DNA of 38,749 bases from an uncultured Flavobacteriales bacterium. GTDB lineage: Bacteria; Bacteroidota; Bacteroidia; Flavobacteriales_D; Sanyastnellaceae. Where the stretch lies: contig CALJKR010000022.1 of assembly GCA_937974555.1 (NCBI GenBank), forward strand, positions 1-38,749, read 5' to 3'. Position 1 is the stretch's first letter, and each line of letters starts with the position of its first letter. Position numbers and translations under genes: made by a program. The notes under the pieces are model-generated. The model searched no databases and was not told where the DNA came from. It saw nothing but the letters and a program-made list of their open reading frames with translations. Positions 25,122 through 33,946 of this stretch are shown here, one piece after another.

Positions 25122-25281
25122 GCACGTATATCATCCATGAATACAAATAACTTCGATACTACAACATTCCGTTTCGTGAACTGAAATATACCTCATCGAG
25201 TCCTCGAAAAGTGTCAATGGGTCAACAAATAACCCAGGGGGCCGCATGAAATTAAATCGAATAAGCAGCGGCCATAAAACA

Positions 25282-25307
25282 AAAAAGCCACCTCTCGGTG
25301 GCTTTTT
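25282..25307 (-). terminator. Terminator of the leftward panB-esterase run
   Basis: Stem GCCACC/GGTGGC with loop TCTC, extended by A-T pairs (A on the left, T on the right), so it works on both strands. It sits 16 bases past the stop of the esterase-like gene. The ~160 bases between this and the previous terminator hold no gene I can support. Confidence 0.88.
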
Positions 25308-25323
25308 CATCAATCAATTGATC

Positions 25324-26868
25324 TTACTCAACAATTACACGTTGTGTCAATTTTCTTCCGTTGGAAGTAACCTCAACAAAGTACAAACCTGCGGGCAAAG
25401 ACATGGCAACCTCAAATTGCTTTGCATTTTGTGCATTGAACATATTTACCACTTGTCCAACATTATTCATCACACGCACTTGCTCCAAACCTTGGGTCAT
25501 TTGAACGGTGAAAGTTCCGTTGTTTGGATTTGGATATACATTAAATGAAGTCGCTGCATTTTCATCTACATTATCCGTGCAAGGTGAGTTTGGCAAACTC
25601 AAAGCACACATCAAACGAGGAGCAGTATACATAACGATAGTATCGATGAAAGTCATAGCCTTCATAGCAGACATATCTGGGTTGGTTTGCAAACCATTGG
25701 CATTGTTGGGATTGGTATCAGCCCACCATTCCCATGGTGCTGAATCGTATGGCTGAGTTGCAGGACGAACAAAAGGATACATTCCATACAATCCATTGTT
25801 GTGCAAGTTTGCACCTGCAGTAACTGCTGGATATGGGTCAAAAATTGGATCTTCCAACACTGCAAATACATCATTGTTACCAAATTGACTCGCCATCTCC
25901 TGAACACGGTAGCTTCCGCTTACCTCAACAACATTCAAATTGAAACCAGGTACGATCACCATTCCGTCTGCATAAGGTGCAAATGGATCTGTTGGGGTAT
26001 GAAAAGAAATGAAAGGACCATCGCCTCCATCAAACCAAGAAGAATCACCCAAAGCTCCACCCAAGTTCACACAAGCGTGGATACTAGATGAATATCCAGG
26101 ATGGTTAGGATAACACAAAGTGTCTTCAGTTCCTGGTGCTACAAAACCTGCAGTGGTTCCCCAAGAGGTTCCATCAATATTTCCGTTTACAGATTCCAAT
26201 ACCATGGGCAAAGGAAGCGGTCCGTTTGGCGTTTGAACCACACGAGTAAACTTAGGGAGAACAACATCTTCATATACATCCAACGTGGCAGAAGCCAAAG
26301 AGACATAACCTCCTGTTCCTTGACCAAAAGCTACAATACGCGTAGTATCTACACCGTACATGTTGTTCATCTCAGCAACAGACTTGCGGAAGAAACGAGC
26401 AGCAGTGCGAGAATCCTGAACACCACGGTAGGCAGCATTAATCAAAGTGTAAACACGACCTTCTTGAGATGTATCAATCGGATTCCAGCCCAAACGGTAA
26501 TCACATGATGCCACAACGTAACCCATACGAGCAAAACGAGAGCAAATCTCTACTGCTGATGAATCCGTGCGGGTTCCACCAGTTCCACCATTTTGTGGAT
26601 GAGGAAGGAAGTTTCCGGTATGGAAAAACAACATCAACGGACGATTGGTTTCCACATCACCTGCTGGTGTGTAAATGTCCATTTTAAGCGCCTCAGGAAC
26701 TGCTTGTCCCAAAACGCTGTAATACAAAACGGTTGCGTTCATTCCGTAGGTAACGTTAGACTCAACGTTTACATCGGTAAACACCTCATCCAAGTAACGC
26801 GTTTGGGCACTCACAGATGTGGTGGCCATTGCCATAATAATGGCAAAAAAACTGTAGAGTTTTTTCAT
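25324..26868 (-). CDS. T9SS-exported alpha/beta-hydrolase-like protein lacking the nucleophile serine (514 aa)
   Basis: Signal peptide MKKLYSFFAIIMAMATTSVSAQ. The hydrolase core has LKMDIYTPAGD, RPLMLFFHTGNF (oxyanion-hole region), VVASCDYRLGWNP, AAYRGVQDSRTAARFFR and the elbow IVAFGQGTGGYV. In carboxylesterases the elbow is GxSxG; here it is G182-Q-G-T-G186, with GGA at the serine codon (26317-26319). The C-terminal ~75 residues are a T9SS type A sorting domain (FNVYPNPNNGTFTV, GLYFVEVTSNGRKLTQ). Secreted to the surface. It may be inactive, or a binding protein. It follows the TonB-dependent receptor by 27 bases, probably in the same transcript. Confidence 0.85.
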   Translation of the reverse strand: MKKLYSFFAIIMAMATTSVSAQTRYLDEVFTDVNVESNVTYGMNATVLYYSVLGQAVPEALKMDIYTPAGDVETNRPLMLFFHTGNFLPHPQNGGTGGTRTDSSAVEICSRFARMGYVVASCDYRLGWNPIDTSQEGRVYTLINAAYRGVQDSRTAARFFRKSVAEMNNMYGVDTTRIVAFGQGTGGYVSLASATLDVYEDVVLPKFTRVVQTPNGPLPLPMVLESVNGNIDGTSWGTTAGFVAPGTEDTLCYPNHPGYSSSIHACVNLGGALGDSSWFDGGDGPFISFHTPTDPFAPYADGMVIVPGFNLNVVEVSGSYRVQEMASQFGNNDVFAVLEDPIFDPYPAVTAGANLHNNGLYGMYPFVRPATQPYDSAPWEWWADTNPNNANGLQTNPDMSAMKAMTFIDTIVMYTAPRLMCALSLPNSPCTDNVDENAATSFNVYPNPNNGTFTVQMTQGLEQVRVMNNVGQVVNMFNAQNAKQFEVAMSLPAGLYFVEVTSNGRKLTQRVIVE

Positions 26869-26895
26869 AGGGTTGGTTTTGATTATTGATTTAAT

Positions 26896-29736
26896 TTATT
26901 TCTTTTTTTCTGATACTTTATTCCATTCGTATCGCAAGCTAAGATAGGCCAATCTGCCAATTCTAGGACCTCCATAGGTCTGAAATTGATAATTGTTTAA
27001 TAGATTGGATGCTCCCAATTTAACATTCAAATGGGCCTTTTTAATTTGATAATTCACTTGGGCATCCACGAGGTCATAAGTGGGTACGTAACCCGTAAAC
27101 TGCGGTGAACCTTCAAAAATAAAACCTTGAATCCACTTGTAATTGATGCTATATCCCCACTCATTACCCCGTTGATCTGTCCAAAGTTTCTCGCCTGTCA
27201 AGCCCAAATTGAACTTGTTCTTGGGCGTATTAAAAGCGGGAACAATGGGGTCATCAGTAGAAACCTTTACCAATTGATTCCAAGAGTAGTTTCCTGAAAC
27301 CGTATGCTTTTCGTGAAAATAATATTGCACGCCAATATTCACTCCTTGGGTGGTTACCCTACTTGCAGCATTGGCTGCATAGCGATACACCACAATATCG
27401 GATGGCAAACCCGTTTGAGCGTCAAAATCCGCGCGTAACCCGATGTTATATCCAATGAAATCCCGGTAATGGCTCATGTATGCGCTCAAATCGACAAAAA
27501 CGCGATTAGAGAATGCGCCTCGATAACCCACTTCAAATGTTTTTACACGCTCGGGTCTGATGGGGTCAATAGAAAAATACTGCAGCTGATTAACATTTAA
27601 ATTGGCTCGATAATCACCAAACGATGCCAACGTGATTAAAGAATCTGCTCCATCTAAATTGCCACTTAAAATTGCAGGACCGATATTCAAATGTAAATAC
27701 TGATCAGTTAAAGTGGGATTGCGCAATGCGGATGAAAAGGAATAACGGATATAGTGTCCTTCAGCAGGTTTCAATACCAAAGAGGCTGCGGGACTCACTA
27801 TCCAATTAAAATTCTTGTTTTTATCCGCTCTGATGGTGGCCGTTACGATGATGTCATCGTTTGCACTGTGTTTCTCCACTCCATGATAAAATCCCATTTC
27901 ATGTGTGGTGATTCTGGCCGTACTGTCACTAAAAATGGTACCCAAACTGTAAGGACGATATACCCTTCCGCTTACCCCAGATTTCATCTGCCATCCGCTC
28001 ACTTCCCATTGGTATTGGGCTTGGCCGTTGAACAGAGATGAACGATCTGAAAAACGTGTACCTTGTTCCGTTTTGTTATTCTTGGCTGAAATGATTTGCT
28101 GGAAATTCTCATCAAAAGCGGCTGTTCCTGGCTGATAGTAGCCCAATTCATCAATGGGCAATCCTGCGTTTCCATTGTTGGTTAGATTGGCTACTTGCTG
28201 ATGCCATTGCACCAATGAATCATGGTACTGCGTGGTCCACGCAGATAATGCGTCATAATCGTATGGTAGATAAAACTGTGAATACGTAGGGTCAGCAATC
28301 GGTCCTGGCCAACTGGGATTCAACTCCAACTCGGGGTATCCCAATGCCGCAATCTTGGGGTTGATCTGACTGTTCCAATACTTGGTGTACACCTTGGCCC
28401 AATCTTCATTGCTTCTGGCGCGATCCAACATTTTCATTGCCGTGAAATAGGGATCATAACTGTTTCCAGCATCTTCACCCGTGGCATAAATGCGAACAAA
28501 ATATTTGTCCTTTTTATTCAATTCGATTTTTCCTTGGTAGAACAAAATGTTCTTCAAGCTAAAGCGATTATCGCCTTGGTACACGGTGGTTCCCCCGCCG
28601 ACATTTCCACCCAAAACCAATTCCGGACTGTTGCCTTCCAACTCGGGTTTCAATCGCCAGTGGGCAGCCAAATTGGCTTTGTAATTTTTGGTATTGTAAT
28701 CCACCAAGTCTTTTTCATTGTATCCTGTGCGATAGAATGTTCCGATGCCTTTGTAATTCCAAGGAGATGCACCGGACAAATCATTGGCAGGGAAATACTC
28801 ATCCCCATACATATTCACGGCATCCCATCTTCCAGGATTGTTAGCACCATTGGGCGAATTTTCAGTTGGATCGTAATTGGTGGCTTCCCAATCATAAGCT
28901 CGCAGGGCAAAGACGTTTACTTTAAACGCCATGTAATCATAGCCTGCCTTATTTTTCCATGCATCAGCCCAACGTGCAGACATTTCTGTTAAACTTCTTT
29001 CGCCCACTTTTAATTGGGCAGAGGCACCTTTGAATAAAAAAGGATTCTTGGTCTCCATGCTCACCACGCCATTGAAGGCACCCGGTCCGTAATAGGCACC
29101 GCTCGCACCTTGGATGATTTCCACACTTTTGACATCGAGATCAGGCGCACCCAGAAAATTCCCCAATGAAAAATTCAAACCCGGAGACTGGTTGTCAACT
29201 CCATCAATGATTTGCAACGTACGAACCGGCGATGTAGAGTTGAACCCTCGAGTATTGATGATCCGAAATCCCAAAGAAGCTGTTGTTAAATCTACCCCCT
29301 TTAATGACCCCAAACTCTCGTAGAAATTTCCAGTAGCGCTGGATTTAATGGCCTTCAAATCCAAAGTCTCAATGGTCAAAGGACCTTGTTTCACCTTTTC
29401 GCTGATACGCTCACCGCGAATGTCCAATACTGGACCTGAAGAGGTGGGTTCTTGCATGAGCACCACCACCTGGTTGTCCGGTTTTGGAAAATTAATCTCT
29501 TGGGTATCGTAGCCGATAAAACTAAAAACAAGAACACAAGGAAATTTTTGTGGATCGATATTAAACTGACCATTTTCATCAGCAATAACGCCATTGGGGG
29601 TTCCTTTTTCCTGAATCGCTACTCCTGGTAGAGGAATGCGCTGTTTGCCTTCTTGGACTTTACCCTTGATGGATTGCCCAAAAAGCCACTGCGCTGGGAA
29701 CATTAAGATCCCTAAAAGTAGTGTTTTGATATTCAT
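26896..29736 (-). CDS. TonB-dependent outer-membrane receptor (946 aa)
   Basis: Signal peptide MNIKTLLLGILMFPAQWLFGQ. Residues about 22-95 form a carboxypeptidase-D-regulatory-like domain (IKGKVQEGKQRIPLPGVAIQ, FSFIGYDTQEI). The plug follows (RGFNSTSPVRTLQIIDGVD, VKSVEIIQGASGAYYGPGA), then a 22-strand barrel ending LAYLSLRYEWNKV. It imports a large ligand across the outer membrane using TonB energy; no SusD partner is adjacent, so it is not a classical Sus pair. Substrate unknown. It lies 21 bases downstream of the E1 gene and upstream of the esterase-like gene. Confidence 0.92.
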   Translation of the reverse strand: MNIKTLLLGILMFPAQWLFGQSIKGKVQEGKQRIPLPGVAIQEKGTPNGVIADENGQFNIDPQKFPCVLVFSFIGYDTQEINFPKPDNQVVVLMQEPTSSGPVLDIRGERISEKVKQGPLTIETLDLKAIKSSATGNFYESLGSLKGVDLTTASLGFRIINTRGFNSTSPVRTLQIIDGVDNQSPGLNFSLGNFLGAPDLDVKSVEIIQGASGAYYGPGAFNGVVSMETKNPFLFKGASAQLKVGERSLTEMSARWADAWKNKAGYDYMAFKVNVFALRAYDWEATNYDPTENSPNGANNPGRWDAVNMYGDEYFPANDLSGASPWNYKGIGTFYRTGYNEKDLVDYNTKNYKANLAAHWRLKPELEGNSPELVLGGNVGGGTTVYQGDNRFSLKNILFYQGKIELNKKDKYFVRIYATGEDAGNSYDPYFTAMKMLDRARSNEDWAKVYTKYWNSQINPKIAALGYPELELNPSWPGPIADPTYSQFYLPYDYDALSAWTTQYHDSLVQWHQQVANLTNNGNAGLPIDELGYYQPGTAAFDENFQQIISAKNNKTEQGTRFSDRSSLFNGQAQYQWEVSGWQMKSGVSGRVYRPYSLGTIFSDSTARITTHEMGFYHGVEKHSANDDIIVTATIRADKNKNFNWIVSPAASLVLKPAEGHYIRYSFSSALRNPTLTDQYLHLNIGPAILSGNLDGADSLITLASFGDYRANLNVNQLQYFSIDPIRPERVKTFEVGYRGAFSNRVFVDLSAYMSHYRDFIGYNIGLRADFDAQTGLPSDIVVYRYAANAASRVTTQGVNIGVQYYFHEKHTVSGNYSWNQLVKVSTDDPIVPAFNTPKNKFNLGLTGEKLWTDQRGNEWGYSINYKWIQGFIFEGSPQFTGYVPTYDLVDAQVNYQIKKAHLNVKLGASNLLNNYQFQTYGGPRIGRLAYLSLRYEWNKVSEKKK

Positions 29737-29757
29737 GACAAAGCGAATATCGCGCTT

Positions 29758-32142
29758 TTACGCGAAAATCCCTGGCTTTGCCTCTTTCATTATCCCAAGT
29801 ACGCTGTCAATAACATCTTCAATGGAAGGTTTGCTAAAGTAATCTCCATCCGTTCCATAAGCGGGCAAATGGGGTTTGGCTGTAAGTGTTACAGGAGCTG
29901 AATCCAAATATTGATAACCGCCTTGTCGGGTGAGAATATCATTCAACAAATAGGCCGATGCCCCGCCGGGTACATCTTCATCTACAATCAATAATCGGTT
30001 GGTCTTTTTCAGAGAAGTTCCGCATATACCAGTGGTATCAAAAGGCAATAGGGTTCTGGCGTCTACCAATTCAATCGAAATACCTTCTGCTCTCAATTCT
30101 TTTACTGCCGCCGCACAAATGTGGAAGGTAGAACCGTAAGAAACCAAGGTCAAATCTTCGCCAGATTCAACTACCTCCGCAATTCCAATGGGTGTTTTGT
30201 ATTCGCCCAAATTTCTGGGCATCGCTTCTTTTGAACGGTATCCATTTAAGCATTCCACAACCAAAGCAGGCTCATCACTTTCCAATAAGGTAGCGTACAT
30301 CCCGGCTGCCTGTGTCATGTTTCGGGGCACACAAACCACCATTCCACGAACACTATGCACAATGGCCCCCATTGGACTTCCACTGTGCCAAATTCCTTCC
30401 AATCGATGACCACGTGTACTGATAATGGCCGGTGCTTTTTGGCCACCCGCAGTACGATATCGCACACTGGCCAAATCATCACGCATGATTTGCAACGCGT
30501 AATAGATGTAATCCAAATATTGAATTTCCGCAACCGGACGCAATCCACGCATGGACATGCCAATGGCCTGTCCCATGATGGTGGCTTCCCTGATTCCGGT
30601 ATCGGCTACACGCAATTCACCGTATTTCTCCTGAAGGCCTTCGCAGGTCTGATTGACGCCACCAATCTTACCTACATCTTCGCCAAATATCAAAACCTCG
30701 GGACGTTTTCCCAACTGATAATCCCAGAAATCACGGAGAATCATTCTTCCATCCACCAACTCCGCTTGAGCATCATACTCCGCATCCACCGGTTGAACAT
30801 TCATCACACTCAATGGTCCTTCATTGTACAACTCACTGCTGTATAATCGCGTGTATTTGTCATTTAAAAATTTGGCCCACTGGATGAGTCCCTGCACCTC
30901 TGCACTTCCCTTTGCTGCACGGAGAATTTGATGTATGGAAGACATCATTTCTTTCCTTCCTGGCTCCTTGGACTTGATAAAAGCTTCCGCAATGGTTGCA
31001 CAAGAGGGGATAGATTTCACTGATTCAAAATGCGCCTTGGTGGTTTGTACATCCTCGTCTATTGAGGCACGGAAACTGGTCCACGCGTCTTTTTGCTCTT
31101 GACGTACAAATGCTTTGGCCTCTTGCTGAATGGCTTCCAACTCTTCTTCTGAGGAGATGCCTTGGGCCAAAATGAATTTCTTGAACTGCACCAAACAATC
31201 CCAGTCTTGGTACCAATCCAAAAGTTCTTTGGACTTATAACGTTCATGAGATCCTGATGTACTGTGGCCTTGTGGTTGAGTCAATTCTTCTACATGCACC
31301 AACACGGGGACATGTTGCTCGCGACACATCTTGACCGCCTTGGCATAGGTCAACACCAATTCAGCATAATTCCAACCCTTTACCTTAAATATTTTGAATC
31401 CCTCACCGTTGTCATTGAGGTCAAATCCCGACAAAACTTCTGAAATGCTTTCCTTGGCTGTCTGGAATTTCTTGGGAACACTAATTCCCCAGCCATTGTC
31501 CCATACACTCATACACATGGGTACGTGAAGAACAGCAGCAGCATTCATGGTCTCCCAAAACAAACCCTCAGAAGTTGAACTATCCCCGATGGTGCCAAAC
31601 GCTACTTCGTTTCCTTTGTCTGTAAAATGAACCCAGTCATGCAATTCTTGAACGTTCTTAAAAACTTTACTGGCTTGGGCCAAACCCAAAAGTCGCGGCA
31701 TCTGTCCTCCGGTGGGAGAGATGTCAGAAGATGAATTGTACATCTCCATTAAATTCTTCCAATTGCCCTGGGCATCGATGGTTCTTGTTGCATAGTGTCC
31801 ACCCATCTGTCTCCCACCACTGGCAGGTTCTTGTTCAATGTCCGTGTGGGCGTACAATGCAGCAAAGTATTGACGAACCGTTAATTCACCAATCGCCATC
31901 ATAAAAGTTTGGTCTCGGTAGTATCCTGATCTCCAATCCCCTTTTTTGAAAGCCCTGGCCATCGCGATTTGCGCCAGCTCTTTGCCATCGCCAAAAATGC
32001 CAAACTTGGCCTTCCCGGTAAGCACTTCTTTTCTACCCAATAAAGAAGCCTCGCGACTGATCCAGGCGAGGCGATAATCATTCAATAAAGTCTGCTGAGC
32101 GCTTAAGCCCGTTTGATGTATAGACAAAGAGAAATTTGACAT
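29758..32142 (-). CDS. Fused E1 alpha-beta subunit of a branched-chain-type 2-oxoacid dehydrogenase (794 aa)
   Basis: The N-terminal half is E1 alpha: RQMGGHYATR, ISPTGGQMPRLLG and the thiamine-diphosphate motif from GDSSTSEG (187 onward) to N200 and WDNGWGIS. The C-terminal half is E1 beta: EVLIFGEDVGKIGGVNQ, DTGIREATIMGQAIGMSMRG, AIISTRGHRLEGIWHSGSP, VVECLNGYRS and DEDVPGGASAYLL. The fusion occurs in Bacteroidota; separate alpha and beta genes are the rule elsewhere. It decarboxylates 2-oxo acids (branched-chain likely; pyruvate possible), with E2 and E3 elsewhere. It shares the 2-oxoisovalerate link with panB upstream. Confidence 0.9.
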   Translation of the reverse strand: MSNFSLSIHQTGLSAQQTLLNDYRLAWISREASLLGRKEVLTGKAKFGIFGDGKELAQIAMARAFKKGDWRSGYYRDQTFMMAIGELTVRQYFAALYAHTDIEQEPASGGRQMGGHYATRTIDAQGNWKNLMEMYNSSSDISPTGGQMPRLLGLAQASKVFKNVQELHDWVHFTDKGNEVAFGTIGDSSTSEGLFWETMNAAAVLHVPMCMSVWDNGWGISVPKKFQTAKESISEVLSGFDLNDNGEGFKIFKVKGWNYAELVLTYAKAVKMCREQHVPVLVHVEELTQPQGHSTSGSHERYKSKELLDWYQDWDCLVQFKKFILAQGISSEEELEAIQQEAKAFVRQEQKDAWTSFRASIDEDVQTTKAHFESVKSIPSCATIAEAFIKSKEPGRKEMMSSIHQILRAAKGSAEVQGLIQWAKFLNDKYTRLYSSELYNEGPLSVMNVQPVDAEYDAQAELVDGRMILRDFWDYQLGKRPEVLIFGEDVGKIGGVNQTCEGLQEKYGELRVADTGIREATIMGQAIGMSMRGLRPVAEIQYLDYIYYALQIMRDDLASVRYRTAGGQKAPAIISTRGHRLEGIWHSGSPMGAIVHSVRGMVVCVPRNMTQAAGMYATLLESDEPALVVECLNGYRSKEAMPRNLGEYKTPIGIAEVVESGEDLTLVSYGSTFHICAAAVKELRAEGISIELVDARTLLPFDTTGICGTSLKKTNRLLIVDEDVPGGASAYLLNDILTRQGGYQYLDSAPVTLTAKPHLPAYGTDGDYFSKPSIEDVIDSVLGIMKEAKPGIFA

Positions 32143-32146
32143 GAGG

Positions 32147-32154
32147 CAAAGATA
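32147..32154 (-). promoter_or_regulatory. -7 box (TATCTTTG) immediately upstream of the E1 gene
   Basis: Full TAnnTTTG match on the minus strand, ending only 4 bases before the ATG at 32142. A TTG lies 23 bases further upstream, longer than the 17-18 seen at the other promoters here. If used, the transcript would be leaderless or nearly so. Confidence 0.35.
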
Positions 32155-32195
32155 ATTCTTTGCACCTCTGCCTCAGTCAATTTTTCATCTTAAAA

Positions 32196-33140
32196 TCAAT
32201 GGCCTTTGGATGCCAAATAACGCTCTGCATCCAAGGCTGCCATGCAACCCGTTCCTGCCGCAGTTATGGCTTGACGGTACATTTTATCTGCAGCATCCCC
32301 TGCAACAAATACACCCTCTATGTTGGTTTTTGAAGTGCCTGGCACATTTAAAATGTAACCCACCTCATCGGTATTAATCCAAGGCTTGAAAACATCTGTA
32401 TTGGGCTTGTGTCCGATGGCGACAAAAAATCCAGTGGCCTCTACCTCTCTTTTTTCGGTTCCATTGATGATGAAACGAGCGCCGGTTACACCATCTGTTC
32501 CCAACACCTCCTCTGTTACAGCATTCCAAATCACTTCAATGTTGGGCGTATTCATTACTCGATGTTGCATGGCCTTGCTGGCGCGCATTTTATCGCTTCT
32601 AACAATCATGTATACCTTCTTGCATAGCTTGGCCAAGTAGGTGGCTTCTTCTGCCGCAGTGTCTCCCGCACCGACGATAACAACGTCCTGGTTTCTGTAG
32701 AAGAATCCATCACAAACCGCACATGCACTTACTCCACCGCCAATGTCTCTCAATCGCAATTCACTTTCCAATCCCAACCATTTGGCCGAAGCTCCGGTTG
32801 CAATGATCACCGCATCGGCACTTACCACGTGCTTGCCATTGTCAAATTCAACGTAATGTTTGGGTCCAGTGAAATCCACTTTGGTCGCCCATCCATTTCT
32901 GATATCGGTTCCAAAACGTGCGGCTTGATTTTTCAAATCTTCCATCATCTCAGGACCCTTGATTCCTTGGGGATATCCAGGAAAATTGTCTACCTCTGTG
33001 GTGTCCATCAATTGACCTCCGGGCTGGTTTCCCATGTACATCACCGGCTTTAGGTCGGCGCGTGCAGCATAAATAGCCGCAGTATATCCTGCAGGTCCGC
33101 TGCCTATGATCAAACAATGAACGTGTTCGTTAGCTTCCAT
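32196..33140 (-). CDS. trxB: Thioredoxin-disulfide reductase (314 aa)
   Basis: Flavoprotein that reduces thioredoxin with NADPH. FAD loop GSGPAG (13-18), QPGGQLMDTTEVDNFPGYP, redox motif CAVC (Cys140, Cys143; CATC in E. coli), NADPH loop GAGDTAAEEA, and GVFVAGDAADKMYRQAITAAGTG near the C-terminus. Full length. It has its own promoter at 33157-33186 although it lies in the leftward gene run. It may serve the TlpA-like thioredoxin encoded at 36269, but cytoplasmic thioredoxin is the usual substrate. Confidence 0.95.
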   Translation of the reverse strand: MEANEHVHCLIIGSGPAGYTAAIYAARADLKPVMYMGNQPGGQLMDTTEVDNFPGYPQGIKGPEMMEDLKNQAARFGTDIRNGWATKVDFTGPKHYVEFDNGKHVVSADAVIIATGASAKWLGLESELRLRDIGGGVSACAVCDGFFYRNQDVVIVGAGDTAAEEATYLAKLCKKVYMIVRSDKMRASKAMQHRVMNTPNIEVIWNAVTEEVLGTDGVTGARFIINGTEKREVEATGFFVAIGHKPNTDVFKPWINTDEVGYILNVPGTSKTNIEGVFVAGDAADKMYRQAITAAGTGCMAALDAERYLASKGH

Positions 33141-33156
33141 TTTCTTTAATTTTTAG

Positions 33157-33186
33157 CAAATATATATTTCTGTTTTTTTAAACAAG
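33157..33186 (-). promoter_or_regulatory. Promoter of trxB
   Basis: On the minus strand: CTTG at 33186-33183, 18-base spacer, TATATTTG at 33164-33157 (full -7 match). The ATG is at 33140, giving a leader of about 10 bases. Confidence 0.6.
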
Positions 33187-33190
33187 TGAC

Positions 33191-33946
33191 TTACATCCCA
33201 TATTCCGTTCTCAAAAAAGCATCCCAAAGTACATCTTCTGGCAATGGCGCGGTGATCTCGATTCGTTGTTTCTTGGTAGGATGTTCGAAGTTTATTTTTC
33301 GGGCATGCAAGTGAACGCTAGCATTTTCATTGGTTCGCTTACTTCCGTATTTGACATCCCCCTTGATGGGACATCCCAAAAAAGCCATGGTCGCTCTAAT
33401 TTGATGATGACGGCCTGTCTTGGGATATATTTCAACAAAAGAATAATGATCGCCTTTGCCTTTTACTTCATAACTCAACTCGCTTTCTTTGCGTCCCTTT
33501 CCGGCGTCCTTAAAGGAAAAAGTCTTGTTCTGCTTCTCGTCTTTCCACAAATAATTGATGACGGTATCTGCTTTTTTGGGCATTTCTCCTTTGACTACCG
33601 CCCAGTAAGTTTTCTGAACTTCGCGTTCCTTAAAGGCCACTGTCAATCGGGACAAGGCCTTGGACGTTTTGGCATATACCACAATGCCACTAACGGGACG
33701 GTCTATTCGATGAACCGTTCCAACGAACACCTCCCCCGGCTTATTGTATTTCTTTTTGATATAGGCTTTTACAATATCGCTCAGCACCACATCGCCCGTT
33801 TTATCCGCCTGCACGATATCACTACTCCGCTTATTGACCACAATGACATGGTTGTCTTCAAATAAAACTTGAAGATTCTCCAATCTTGTCGAAACAATCG
33901 GCGCCACGGGCGCTTGGGCCCAATTCTTTTTAACTGTAGTCGACAT
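33191..33946 (-). CDS. RluA-family pseudouridine synthase (251 aa)
   Basis: Isomerises uridine to pseudouridine in rRNA or tRNA. The catalytic motif is HRIDRPVSG with Asp82; AFKEREVQKTYWAVVKG and YPKTGRHHQIRATMAFLG (the family's R-H-Q-I-R) follow. There is no S4 domain at the N-terminus, so it is of the short RluA/RluC-like type; the target base cannot be told from sequence. Its ATG overlaps the panB stop by 1 base (TAATG), so it is translationally coupled to panB. Confidence 0.88.
   Translation of the reverse strand: MSTTVKKNWAQAPVAPIVSTRLENLQVLFEDNHVIVVNKRSSDIVQADKTGDVVLSDIVKAYIKKKYNKPGEVFVGTVHRIDRPVSGIVVYAKTSKALSRLTVAFKEREVQKTYWAVVKGEMPKKADTVINYLWKDEKQNKTFSFKDAGKGRKESELSYEVKGKGDHYSFVEIYPKTGRHHQIRATMAFLGCPIKGDVKYGSKRTNENASVHLHARKINFEHPTKKQRIEITAPLPEDVLWDAFLRTEYGM

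Noticed and set aside
25122..25281. Possible small RNA or gene between two terminators
   Set aside because: No promoter box, no coding frame with a start context, and no stable fold beyond the flanking terminators.
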